Origin: Chrysogorgia sp. JL179-B06
Lineage: Eukaryota > Cnidaria > Anthozoa > Scleralcyonacea > Chrysogorgiidae
Direction: 5' to 3'
Length of the DNA stretch: 64,000 nt
Assembly: GCA_035772405.1 (NCBI GenBank)
Contig: JAYKKM010000149.1
Coordinates: 3,738,501 to 3,802,500 of the forward strand
Shown: positions 45,211-54,385 of the stretch, one piece after another
How positions within the stretch are numbered: position 1 is the first letter of the stretch
Layout of the letters: each line of letters starts with the position of its first letter
The notes under the pieces: generated by a model
What the model was told of the DNA's origin: nothing
The model's input: only the letters and a program-made list of their open reading frames with translations
The model's database searches: none
Position numbers and translations under genes: made by a program

Positions 45211-47232
45211 TTGTATATATATATATATATATATATCCCCCAAGAAGAACTCAACCCCAAGAAGTCGTCTTGGTCTCCATCCGAAGGTGATTTTTCTTCC
45301 CTTGATCTTTTCGTAAGACAATGCCGCCATGACATTGATAAATTGCAACCTCCGCGCAGAAAACAAGTTCATAACCTTAACAAAGAAGAGCTTCTAGCTT
45401 TGAATTCATTACGATGCCGAAATGACGTTGTCATAAAACCTGCGGACAAAGGTGGCGCTGTAGTTGTCTGGAGAGCGGACTTGTATCGACAAGAGGCTCT
45501 TCGTCAACTCAGCGACACCATCTTTTATACTAAGTTGAATTCCGATCCCACTCAATCTCACCAAAAATCCGTCAAAACTACCATCAAGAATTTCATCCAA
45601 GCCGGTGAATTGCCTGCCTCTGCATCTAACCTTATATTAACAACGCCCAGAACGCCTGTCATATATTTCCTACCTAAAATCCATAAACCTAACAATCCTG
45701 GCAGGCCGATTGTTTCCGCTTGTAGTTGCCCCACCGAGCTCGTTTCCAGTTTTCTAGACAACGTTATGTATCCTTTGGTTAAGAAGTTGCCTTCTTATAT
45801 CAAAGATACTAAACATGCCTTGCAAATTTTCGACCAGTTACGTTTCAGTAGTTCCGATAAATTTATTTTCACGATGGACGTCAAGTCCTTATACACCGTC
45901 ATTCCCCATTGTGATGGCCTTGAAGCTCTGAAGTTTTTCTTTGATCAGCGCACTAATTTAGAACCCTCCACAACCACGTTACTCCGCTTAGCAGAACTAG
46001 TGCTTACCCTTAACAATTTTTCGTTTGATGGTGAACATTATCAACAAATAAGTGGTGTTGCGATGGGCACCAAAATGGGTCCAAGCTATGCTAATTTATT
46101 TGTTGGTTATGTTGAAAAACAGATCTTTGAACAATACACGGGTCGCTTGCCTGATTTTTTCGGAAGATTTATCGATGACTGTTTAGGAACAGCGTCGTGT
46201 TCACGTGTCCTTTTAGAGCAGTTCATCAACTTTGTTGATGATTTTCATCCTGCTCTGAAGTTCACGTGGGAAATCAGCGAGACCTCTGTGTCGTTCCTTG
46301 ATATTTTAATTTCGATTAATGGTGATTCGCTGAAAACGTCGGTCTCGTACAAGCCTACTGACTCCCATAGTTATCTTCTATTTTCATCCTCTCATCCCAA
46401 CCACACTAAGCAATCCATCCCTTACTCTCAATTCTTGCGTCTTCGCCGCTTATGTAGCGACGACCAAGATTTTCAAGTCAAATCAATGGAAATGAGATCT
46501 TTTTTTGTCCAACGTGGTTACCCTACCAACCTTTTAGACCTCGCCGTTCAGAAAGCTTTTCTCGTCCCCCGTTTAGACGCCCTTGAACCATCTTTGGAAC
46601 GAGTTTCAAACAATAAAATTCCTTTAGTTCTAACATTTCATCCTTTCAATTTTAAAGTTAAAAATATTATTAATCGGAATTTTCACATTTTACAAAATGA
46701 TCCTGAGACGTCAGCCATTTTCACCGACAACCCTTTGGTATCTTTTCGCCGTAATAAAAACATTCGTGACTCCTTAGTACATAGTGCCCTTAAACAAAAT
46801 ACCTCGGCACCAGCGGGAACATTTTCTTGCGGCCGTTCCCGCTGTAACACATGCGCTTTTCTCAATCCCACTACAGTTATTACTGCCCCCAAATTCGACC
46901 ACACAATCCGTCATGCTTTTTCATGCACGTCCACCAACATAATTTATTGCATTTCATGCGATAAATGCCCTAAAATCTACATCGGTGAAACTGGGCGACG
47001 TCTTTCAGACAGGTTTGCTGAACATCTTCGTTCCGTGAGGATCAATGATGGTGACAAACCTGTAGCCCGCCATTTCAACAGCTCCAACCATTTGGTTTCA
47101 GACATGAAAGTATGTGCCATCCTTCCCATCTCCGGTGGCAACGATAACCGCAAGCGGCAAGAGAAGCGTCTCATTTTTAAACTTGGCACCACACATCCTC
47201 TTGGTCTTAACGAACGTTTTTCTTTTATTTAA
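45211..47232 (+). CDS. Penelope-like element protein: reverse transcriptase + GIY-YIG endonuclease
   Basis: Uninterrupted 673-residue frame. Residues 72-90 (VVIKPADKGGAVVVW) and 151-169 (IYFLPKIHKP, GRPIVSA) are the first RT motifs. Motif A FTMDVKSLYT has D223; motif B is SGVAMGTKMGPSYANL (281-296); motif C is GRFIDDC with D322-D323; the thumb follows with SYKPTDSHSY. A cysteine linker (CGRSRCNTC) precedes the GIY-YIG nuclease (IIYCISCDKCPKIYIGETGR, about 578-597), with R and E candidates in GRRLSDRFAEH and RQEKRL. The first residues (MYIYIYIYI) are translated (TA)n, so the natural N-terminus is missing or upstream. PLE proteins nick DNA and copy their RNA at the nick. All catalytic residues I can identify are present. 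Confidence 0.9.
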   Translation: MYIYIYIYIPQEELNPKKSSWSPSEGDFSSLDLFVRQCRHDIDKLQPPRRKQVHNLNKEELLALNSLRCRNDVVIKPADKGGAVVVWRADLYRQEALRQLSDTIFYTKLNSDPTQSHQKSVKTTIKNFIQAGELPASASNLILTTPRTPVIYFLPKIHKPNNPGRPIVSACSCPTELVSSFLDNVMYPLVKKLPSYIKDTKHALQIFDQLRFSSSDKFIFTMDVKSLYTVIPHCDGLEALKFFFDQRTNLEPSTTTLLRLAELVLTLNNFSFDGEHYQQISGVAMGTKMGPSYANLFVGYVEKQIFEQYTGRLPDFFGRFIDDCLGTASCSRVLLEQFINFVDDFHPALKFTWEISETSVSFLDILISINGDSLKTSVSYKPTDSHSYLLFSSSHPNHTKQSIPYSQFLRLRRLCSDDQDFQVKSMEMRSFFVQRGYPTNLLDLAVQKAFLVPRLDALEPSLERVSNNKIPLVLTFHPFNFKVKNIINRNFHILQNDPETSAIFTDNPLVSFRRNKNIRDSLVHSALKQNTSAPAGTFSCGRSRCNTCAFLNPTTVITAPKFDHTIRHAFSCTSTNIIYCISCDKCPKIYIGETGRRLSDRFAEHLRSVRINDGDKPVARHFNSSNHLVSDMKVCAILPISGGNDNRKRQEKRLIFKLGTTHPLGLNERFSFI

Positions 47233-47564
47233 TTTCCTACAAGTTTTTGGTTATTTTAGTTTGCTTGGAACCTTTATTATTATTAATTTTTTATTATTCG
47301 CGTATGCATTTTCATTCCTTTTCAAGTTTTTGTTTCTTATGCTAATATTATCGCCTAATCCCCTTGAATATTGGACCTGTCATTTCTCCCGCCCCCTCAG
47401 TCTGCTTGCTGATCGACTGTTAAAAATAGCAAATGATCTAACGTTTCCCATCTCATTAATTATTAGTTTGTTTATCTCCCGTGCATTTGATTGGCTACTT
47501 TCTACTTGTGACACCCTTTTGGCATATATATAAGCCCTATTTATTTCATTTATCTCGTCTTACT

Positions 47565-47593
47565 CTGATGAAGGGCTCCGCTCGAAACGTCAG
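47565..47593 (+). ncRNA. Hammerhead-like core downstream of PLE frame
   Basis: CTGATGA, stem GGGC/GCTC with TCC loop, then GAAA and CGTCAG. The motif fits PLE 3' regions, but stem I pairing is not convincing, so cleavage is doubtful. Confidence 0.35.
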
Positions 47594-47638
47594 TATCTCG
47601 TTACTAAATTCTTGGCAGTTTACCACCTTTTCACTTTG

Positions 47639-47640
<2 letters not shown>

Positions 47641-47688
<48 letters not shown>
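47641..47688. repeat. (TA)n microsatellite
   Basis: Marks the 3' end of the 45.2-47.6 kb PLE. Confidence 0.95.
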
Positions 47689-47952
<264 letters not shown>

Positions 47953-48240
47953 ATACTTGTCCCTTTATCAGGGTGATAACAGCGGGCGATAAAAACGATA
48001 TGTCCCGCTGAAAAACGATATTTCCCGCTATGTCTATTTTTAGTACTTATTGTAGATTGATTACTCTAATTACAAGTATGTTATAAATAGGTTATCGTAT
48101 TCGTGACATTATCGCTTTCAGGACGATATCATAATTGTCCCTCGTTCGCTGCGCTCATGCACTCGTGACAATTACGATATCGTCCCTCAAGCGATAAAAC
48201 TGATATCACCTCACCCCTCATGTATAATGATAACCTATAT
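47953..48240. repeat. Foldback/MITE-like element
   Basis: 48109-48197 folds: TTATCGC...GACGATATC...AATTGTC against GACAATT...GATATCGTC...GCGATAA, loop CTCGTTCGCTGCGCTCATGC. The left side holds repeated CGATAAAAACGATAT/CCCGCT words. Confidence 0.6.
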
Positions 48241-48288
48241 AACATGATAACCCCTATACTTATATATATATATATATATATATATACA

Positions 48289-49205
48289 TTTATTATATGG
48301 ACGAAGGTGTTTTACTGGGAACTAAAACACTCGTAGAACTCATACGTCACTACATCCGTGGCCAAGTTGGCATATCGAAAATTTTCCGCCAATTTCATTC
48401 TTGTTCTGAAATGGCTACCAGTTCGAGGTTTGTTGACTTAAGCGAAGACGATATTAATAATTTCTGCGAGTAACAGGAAAACGAAAATACAACGAAAAAA
48501 ACGTTATATGAGTATCAAGATTTTCAAAGAATTCTTTTCAAGTTACTACAGTACGGAGGACAGAGAAATAGAGGATATTCCACCGAAAGAACTTCAACCG
48601 ATTTTAAAGACATTTGTCTTGGCTGTACGAAAGAAAAACGGCGAGGAGTACGAGCCATCGTCTATCCGAGCGTTTATCCAAAGCATTGATCGTTGCTACG
48701 AAAAAGGAACTACGCTTTCTCGGTTTTGAACGACAAAGAATTTTAGATATCCAAGACACGCTGAAAAAGAAACAAAAACATTTGAAATCTCTCGGCAAAG
48801 GAAATCGGCCAAACGCTGCGGAACCGCTGACAGATGAAGACATCAACAAGTTTTATCATTCCGGAGTCTTGGGTATATATATATACTCGCCAAGAGCTCT
48901 ACTTAATACAGTGTGGTTGAATAACTGCACCTATTTTGGTATGAGGCCAGGGAAAGAGCAGAGAGATCAACCTTCGCAGCCGCTTCTTAGTAAAAAACGA
49001 CGAAGTGAGAGTCGTTATATCTGAGTCGGATGAATCAAGTCAGAGCCAGTAACATTTTAAAACATTATACAGATATTCCGCTATAAGCTTAAAGCTTAAA
49101 GCTAAATCATTGTTGTGTTGTTTCTTCATTGTTGTGTTATTTTTCATTAAATCCTTCATTAAAATAAAATTGCGTGTATTTGTGTCACTATGTCCATATA
49201 ATAAA
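48289..49205 (+). mobile_element. Crypton-like element with 13-bp terminal inverted repeats
   Basis: Begins TTTATTATATGGA and ends TCCATATAATAAA like the 369-bp element at 1035-1403, and like it starts next to (TA)n. Contains a broken DUF3504-type frame (48411-49021). 917 bp. Confidence 0.6.
48411..49021 (+). pseudogene. Crypton-derived (DUF3504-like) protein remnant
   Basis: MATSSRFVDLSEDDINNF from 48411, stop after FCE. The next frame holds EIEDIPPKELQPILKTFVL and RKKNGEEYEPSSIRAFIQSI (48508-48729), then a shift to ELRFLGFERQRILDIQDTLK, GKGNRPNAAEPLTDEDI and SPRALLNTVWLNNCTYFGMR. The order matches the DNA-binding core and start of the catalytic domain of Crypton/KCTD1-type tyrosine recombinases (LLNT.W.NN...FG.R). 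The catalytic C-terminus is missing. Confidence 0.65.
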
Positions 49206-49206
49206 A

Positions 49207-49556
49207 AGAACATTACACGGTACGAGTTCTGTAGAAATGGTGGTAATGCCGGGATAAGATTCTGGGTATATTATAGGTAATATTTGGCATTTCACTCGAT
49301 GAAACTACATGTTGAAAGGATTGATGGTGAAGGAAAATTTCGAGTGTTGGAATACATACATTTTAAGACCAAACCGGGACCAGTTGTCCCGTTGTTCAAG
49401 ACCTTCCGGCTGGAATTGAACCCGCGACCCTGCGATGCTAGTGCAGTGCTCTGACCACTGAGCTACGGAAGCCGTTGCCGAGAGCCTAGTCACGAGTTCT
49501 GTATATATGGTGGTAATGCCGGGATAAGATTCTGGGTATATTATAGGTAATATTTC
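49207..49556 (-). mobile_element. SINE copies, minus strand
   Basis: One complete unit with the tRNA-like head at about 49402-49472, plus a partial leader at 49221-49275, head-to-tail. Its anticodon arm CTGCACTAGCATCGCAG has the regular 17 nt (AGC, Ala-like), unlike the 18-nt arm of the tandem copies, so it is nearer the ancestral tRNA there. Confidence 0.7.
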
Positions 49557-49775
49557 TCCTTCATACCCATACATCTCAAGTTTCCTACACACTGGCATCA
49601 GACGCGATAATCACCTGAGGAGTGTGGTAAGCTTCGCTTGCCATACGAAACAATTTTGTAGTGATTAAAGTTCAATGAAGTAACTCAAGCTTGTCTTTTT
49701 ATTTAACTATTTCGCTCTGCCTCGGTATTGAGCACTCTACCCGTATGATTTCGAACTTGATAGTTATCTATTCAT
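49557..49775 (+). mobile_element. PLE terminal-repeat fragment (same family as 54.4-55.9 kb)
   Basis: CTCCTTCATACCCATACATC through the hammerhead, CAAGCTT...TTTTTATTTAAC and the GCTC/GAGC hairpin at 49714-49733, to (TA)n; nearly identical to 55707-55858. Confidence 0.8.
49608..49667 (+). ncRNA. Hammerhead ribozyme, PLE type (well formed)
   Basis: Stem I TAATCAC/GTGATTA, 7 perfect pairs. CTGAGGA at 49615-49621. Stem II GTGTGGTAAGC/GCTTGCCATAC around a TTCG loop. GAAA at 49648-49651 (last A starts the conserved A-U pair). Stem III CAA/TTG and cleavage-side TA. All core bases of a type-I hammerhead are present. Confidence 0.92.
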
Positions 49776-49793
49776 TTATATATATATATATAT

Positions 49794-49832
49794 TCGCCTG
49801 AAGATCGCCTTGCGTGAAACTGACAGTTGCGG
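49794..49832 (+). ncRNA. Hammerhead ribozyme, PLE type
   Basis: CTGAAGA 49798-49804, stem II CGC/GCG around CTT, GAAA 49816-49819, CTGACAG, TT. Stem I CGC/GCG replaces CAC/GTG of the copies at 4789 and 5165. Confidence 0.75.
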
Positions 49833-49860
49833 CTTTTATCATTTTGAGGTAAGACCACTT

Positions 49861-50174
<314 letters not shown>

Positions 50175-50367
50175 CAAATTGGTTTTCTCCTTCAGCCGTA
50201 TAGTGCTCTACACCAAAGTGGAGCTAAGTTAAAATTAAAGATTAAAGATTAAAACCTAAGATTGTTCATTTAAAAAAGCACTACAGTTCTGTTTCGAGAG
50301 ACCCTTCATAGATCCTCTCTCTTCAGGCGCATAATCAGATTAAACTAAAAATATCCCATTTATATAC
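50175..50367 (-). mobile_element. PLE pseudo-LTR, 3' copy
   Basis: 193 bp, matching 52511-52703 by eye without a difference. The two enclose a minus-strand PLE coding region as direct repeats. Contains a hammerhead and the GCTC/GAGC hairpin (50205-50224). Confidence 0.85.
50278..50330 (-). ncRNA. Hammerhead ribozyme, PLE type
   Basis: On the minus strand: stem I GCGC/GTGC, CTGAAGA, stem II GAGAG/CTCTC with a large loop, GAAA, stem III CAG/CTG, TA. Confidence 0.8.
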
Positions 50368-50456
50368 CGTTCATCCATAGTGGCGTAAAACCTAACCGTT
50401 TTTAATTAAAAATTTGTTTGCATGCCGGCATGCACTAGCTAGTTCGTTTCTTTTGT

Positions 50457-52442
50457 TTAAAGTACAAGTTTCTGGTTTACAAATGATGAAATATTTACCA
50501 TTATACATAAATTACATTTTTTCCCAATATTTGAATACGAATTTGCACGGGCCATTATCTTCCAGTCTACAGCATATGTGATGTCATTGTCCTTTAGGGA
50601 CCAAATGTGTTTGCTTAGCTCTGTGCAATTTCTCTTGTTATCATCTCGGAATGAACACGTGTGGTTGTTAAATCGTGTTTTGAACCGATCCCCAGTAAGG
50701 CCGATGTATGTTTCCTTTGTATCGTTGGTTTTTACAGTGGCTTGGTAGATGACATTATTGCTTAGGCATTCTCCTTTTAGCGGGCAATCAGGTTTTGATC
50801 TACAATTACACATTCTTTCAGGTAGTTGTGGAGTTTCCCTGAGGGTAGATTTGTTGTGGACATTGATTTGTCTTTCTAAATTAGGCATGCACGAGTAACT
50901 TATTTTCAAGGTGTTTTTATTAAAAATTTTCTGCAGTGGGTGTCCGCTCTTGAAGGATTCTTTCACAATATTTCTAAACTTGCGTCCTACATTTGTGGCG
51001 ACGTTTTTGCTAAATGGGGGATTATACCATGTAATATTCCTGCGTCTAGGTCTTCTCTCTGGGGCTTGGTTGTTAGTTGCTTCATATTTTAGGTCATAAT
51101 TGTAGCCACTTTTCTGTAATGCGCATTGATATTCAGGTGATGCTTTGTCAAATGATTCTTTGTTTGTAGAGGGATGTTTTTTATAATACTTGGTGGATGA
51201 TTGCTCCCATTGTGAACATAGAGTGGCTTATTGTTGGGTTTGAGGTACGGCTCATGGGTTCCTTTGTTAAGGTCCAAGGTTGCGTCCAGAAAATTAACGA
51301 TCTTTTTGTTGGCATCAATTGTTATTTTCAAAGCATTGTTCTTGAACACTTTGCAAATCTGTTTCTTGATTCTTTCGAGGCATTGAGGTGACTTTTCAAA
51401 TGCTCCCAGGCCATCATCTCTATACAAGCCAACTTGATTTCTAATGCTCTCGGGTAGCTGGTGTAGTAAGTACGATCCCACTAATTCACATGTTTCTGCG
51501 CCGTCAAACGAGCCCATCGTTACATCGAATGAGTTTGATGAATTCTTTTTGGTCCATGCGGTATTGTTGTTGTATAGGAGGGATTGCTTTGCATGCCATA
51601 TTATCTCTTTCTCTTGAGCTGAAATATCTGTGTATGCTTCTGCAAACTTGAGAGCATCATCGAGTAGTTTAGATGAGATTGAGGGATAGAAATTTACAAT
51701 GTCAAATGTAATAAACGAGTGTCGCTCTTTTCCAGTAATACTGTTAAACCAATTTAGGGTGTCTTTGGTGCTCTTCCATTGCTTCACGCCTGTTTTGTAA
51801 ATAATATCCTTGTTTATTCTGTCAAGGATACATTTGCTTACTTTGCCTATTTCGGACTTCGTTGGATTTATCAGACGGCAAGTTGGGTTATTCGGGAAGT
51901 TATCCTTATGGTCTTTCAAGGAGATAAAAGATTCTTTTTGAGCCAACGATTCGATTCTGTCGCTTAGATTTAAATTCCGTGCTATGTCTTTCGCCTGGTT
52001 GTTGATCTCGCTCGCTGTGCCGACGGGTGCCTTCTTGTATTCTTTCTCTATGTTCTTTTTTAATAATGATTTATAACTGTCGGTGGTCATTTTGTAGAAG
52101 TTTGTAGTCTTATCCGCTGGTATATATAAGTTGGCATCTTTATTGATTGCTTCGATATGTTCGGACAGTTTGCATTGGAACTCCGAGGGTCTAACTGTTT
52201 TGAATTCAATGTTATGGATCATATTGGTCATCTTAGTTTCGAACTCGTTTAACTCGGGTACTTGTGCATGGTGGAGTTTTCCTCGATTTGAATCCATAAG
52301 TTTGCTGTTCGTTATTTGTTGTGGGTGGTTTTAGGAAGTGATAGGCACGCCACCGCATTCTGTTGATTAGTTTACCAGTCATTTCAATCAGTCTTTTGTG
52401 ATACTCTTTATTCGTCGGTTTGGGATATTTTTCGTCGAACAA
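50457..52442 (-). pseudogene. Penelope-like element protein (RT + GIY-YIG), frameshifted
   Basis: Three minus-strand frames in order: 52442-52233 (MFDEKYPKPTNKEYHKRLIE, N-terminal), 52297-51089 (402 residues; motif A FITFDIVNFYPSI, motif [16 protein letters not shown], motif [12 protein letters not shown]) and about 51160-50457 (NITWYNPPFSKNVATNVG; cysteines [28 protein letters not shown]...ETYIGLTGDRF). Two frameshifts, near 52290 and 51140, break it; catalytic residues are kept. YRDDG and FDIVNFYPS mark a PLE lineage different from the 45.2-kb element. Two pseudo-LTRs flank it, so the element is nearly complete. Confidence 0.85.
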
Positions 52443-52510
52443 TCAAAATTTATCCTTTCCATGTCGGCTTTTCGGAAATACAGTGCTCAACTTGAGGAGC
52501 CGCATGAATA

Positions 52511-52703
52511 CAAATTGGTTTTCTCCTTCAGCCGTATAGTGCTCTACACCAAAGTGGAGCTAAGTTAAAATTAAAGATTAAAGATTAAAACCTAAGATTG
52601 TTCATTTAAAAAAGCACTACAGTTCTGTTTCGAGAGACCCTTCATAGATCCTCTCTCTTCAGGCGCATAATCAGATTAAACTAAAAATATCCCATTTATA
52701 TAC
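52511..52703 (-). mobile_element. PLE pseudo-LTR, 5' copy
   Basis: Direct repeat of 50175-50367 upstream of the coding region; hairpin at 52541-52560. Confidence 0.85.
52614..52666 (-). ncRNA. Hammerhead ribozyme, PLE type
   Basis: Same structure as 50278-50330. Confidence 0.8.
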
Positions 52704-52815
52704 ATTTAGTTTAATCTGATTATGCGCCTGAAGAGAGAGGATCTATGAAGGGTCTCTCGAAACAGAACTGTAGTGCTTTTTTAAATGAACAATCTTAGGT
52801 TTTAATCTTTAATCT

Positions 52816-52822
<7 letters not shown>
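52704..52822 (+). mobile_element. Inverted partial pseudo-LTR
   Basis: Reverse-complement of the inner part of the adjoining pseudo-LTR, producing a head-to-head junction at ATATACATTTAGTTTAATC. Ends in (TA)n at 52823. Confidence 0.8.
52724..52776 (+). ncRNA. Hammerhead ribozyme, PLE type
   Basis: Plus-strand copy: GCGC 52724-52727, CTGAAGA 52728-52734, GAAA 52759-52762, CAGAACTG, TA, GTGC 52773-52776. Confidence 0.8.

Positions 52823-52855
<33 letters not shown>
52823..52855. repeat. (TA)n microsatellite
   Basis: TA tract. Confidence 0.9.
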
Positions 52856-52859
<4 letters not shown>

Positions 52860-54358
52860 GAATAGATAACTATCAAGTTCGAAATCATACGGGTAGAGTG
52901 CTCAATACCGAGGCAGAGCGAAATAGTTAAATAAAAAGACAGTGTCTGCAAGTAGATACAAGTTCATTTCTACTGTTAAGCGAGCTTAGTTCTGGGTGAC
53001 AAATAATAATAAACTTTTCTTGTAGATATAGATTACATGCAGCGTTTCGTTCTACTAGAATACGGCTTGCACCGCTTCATGATTCTCCATTTTATCGAGT
53101 ATTTGACGTTCGATGTTTTTAAGGACCAAATGTACTTGCTGAGTTCGGTGGAATTCTTGTGTTTCTCATTTCGGAAAGAACTAGTGTGTTTAAAGTATCT
53201 GGTAAGGTTTTAAATGTTCTTTCGGTTAGACCGACATAGGTTTTTTCTTCCTTGTTGTCTTCTCTTATAACAGTGGCTTGGTAAATTACCCCTTCTGTTT
53301 GGCATTTTCCATGGACTGGGCAGCTATCTTTCTGGCAGCAGTTGCATTCCTTGGCTGATGTGGTGTTGCTCTGAGTTTCTTTGTTAAAGGGAAATGGCAA
53401 TAAAAATTTTTTTGTCTCATTTGAAAGAACATTAAAAATGATATATGAAGACCTTTTACAGATTTTCCATATCGTTCTTGGTTCTGTAAATATTTCACTT
53501 CTTTTTAACAAAGAACATTGAACATTCCGCCATCTTGGATATGCATAACCATCCTTGGATATGCGTGACGTCACAACCAGGGTAGAAATGTTTTTTATAT
53601 CAGCAATTATCGAGTCATTATAGATGCTAAATCGTAGTTGTTTTGGGTGTTGTATACTTTTAAGTGAACTAGCAATCTATTTGAACGCATTCCACTGATA
53701 TTTGGGCAATTATTTACAACTTTTAGAATGTTTACCCAGGTTTTGACGTCACTTAATTAGATCTAATTATAAAACAAGATGGTGGATTGCAGATATTTTT
53801 GTTCACAGATATTTCAAAAATTAAGGAAGTTACGGGGAAATTTTAAAAAGTCTTCATATATTATTTTAAATGTTCTTTCAAATGAGACAAAAAAATTTTT
53901 TTATTGCCATTCCCTTTAAGCACGGACTTGTTGTGTGACGAAATAATGTTCTGTATGTTGGGCATGCAGCTATAGCTCAATTTTAAAGTGTTCCTGTTAA
54001 ATATTTTGTGCAGCAGGTGGTTCTTTGGGAAGCATTCGTCGATCGTCTGCAGGAATATATGGCCGATGTTCGTGGCGACATTGGCGCTGTAGGGCGGATT
54101 GAACCAGATTACATTCCTGTTTCTCGGTCGCTTCTCTTTCGGAGGGCATGGGTTGAAATTGAGTCGTTGGTCATATCCACTTTTCTTGAGGGCTTCTTGG
54201 TACGGAGGGTGGTTGAGTCAAACGATTGTTTGTCGGAAGAGATATTAGATAATCGTCTGTTAACTGCATCGGGTATGTTGCGGAGTATTGATGGTGGGTG
54301 ATTGCTATGACGGTTGATGTATTGGGGGATGTTTCCGGGTTTGTTGTATAGAATTCGC
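52856..54358 (-). pseudogene. Penelope-like element, inverted left half
   Basis: Minus-strand copy of the C-terminal part of the element at 54386-55858. GIY-YIG region near 53120-53350 ([20 protein letters not shown]; cysteines CNCCQKDSCPVHGKC); thumb region to 54358. 5'-truncated at ACCAAACCCGGAAAC. Split by a TTAA MITE at 53398-53915. Its terminal repeat (52856-52978; hairpin 52900-52919) lacks the hammerhead, which is deleted between CAGACAC and TGTCTTTTTATTT. Confidence 0.75.
53398..53915. mobile_element. TTAA-flanked MITE, 518 bp
   Basis: TTAA at 53394-53397 and 53916-53919. Inverted ends of about 60 bp start AGGGAAATGGCAATAAAAAT. The intact paralogue (near 55160) reads GTTAAGCAC, confirming a TTAA target duplication. 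Outer bases match the MITE at 24144-24684 (AGGG...CCCT). Confidence 0.9.
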
Positions 54359-54385
54359 TATGTTACTTTCCGGGTTTGGTGTATT

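Noticed and set aside
47565..47593. Confident hammerhead call for CTGATGA...GAAACGTCAG
   Set aside because: Core words are present but the flanks do not pair as stem I, so it is listed only at low confidence.
54008..54301. 97-residue plus-strand frame ([17 protein letters not shown]...)
   Set aside because: Antisense shadow of the inverted PLE; the same peptide recurs antisense to the plus-strand PLE at 54777-55071.
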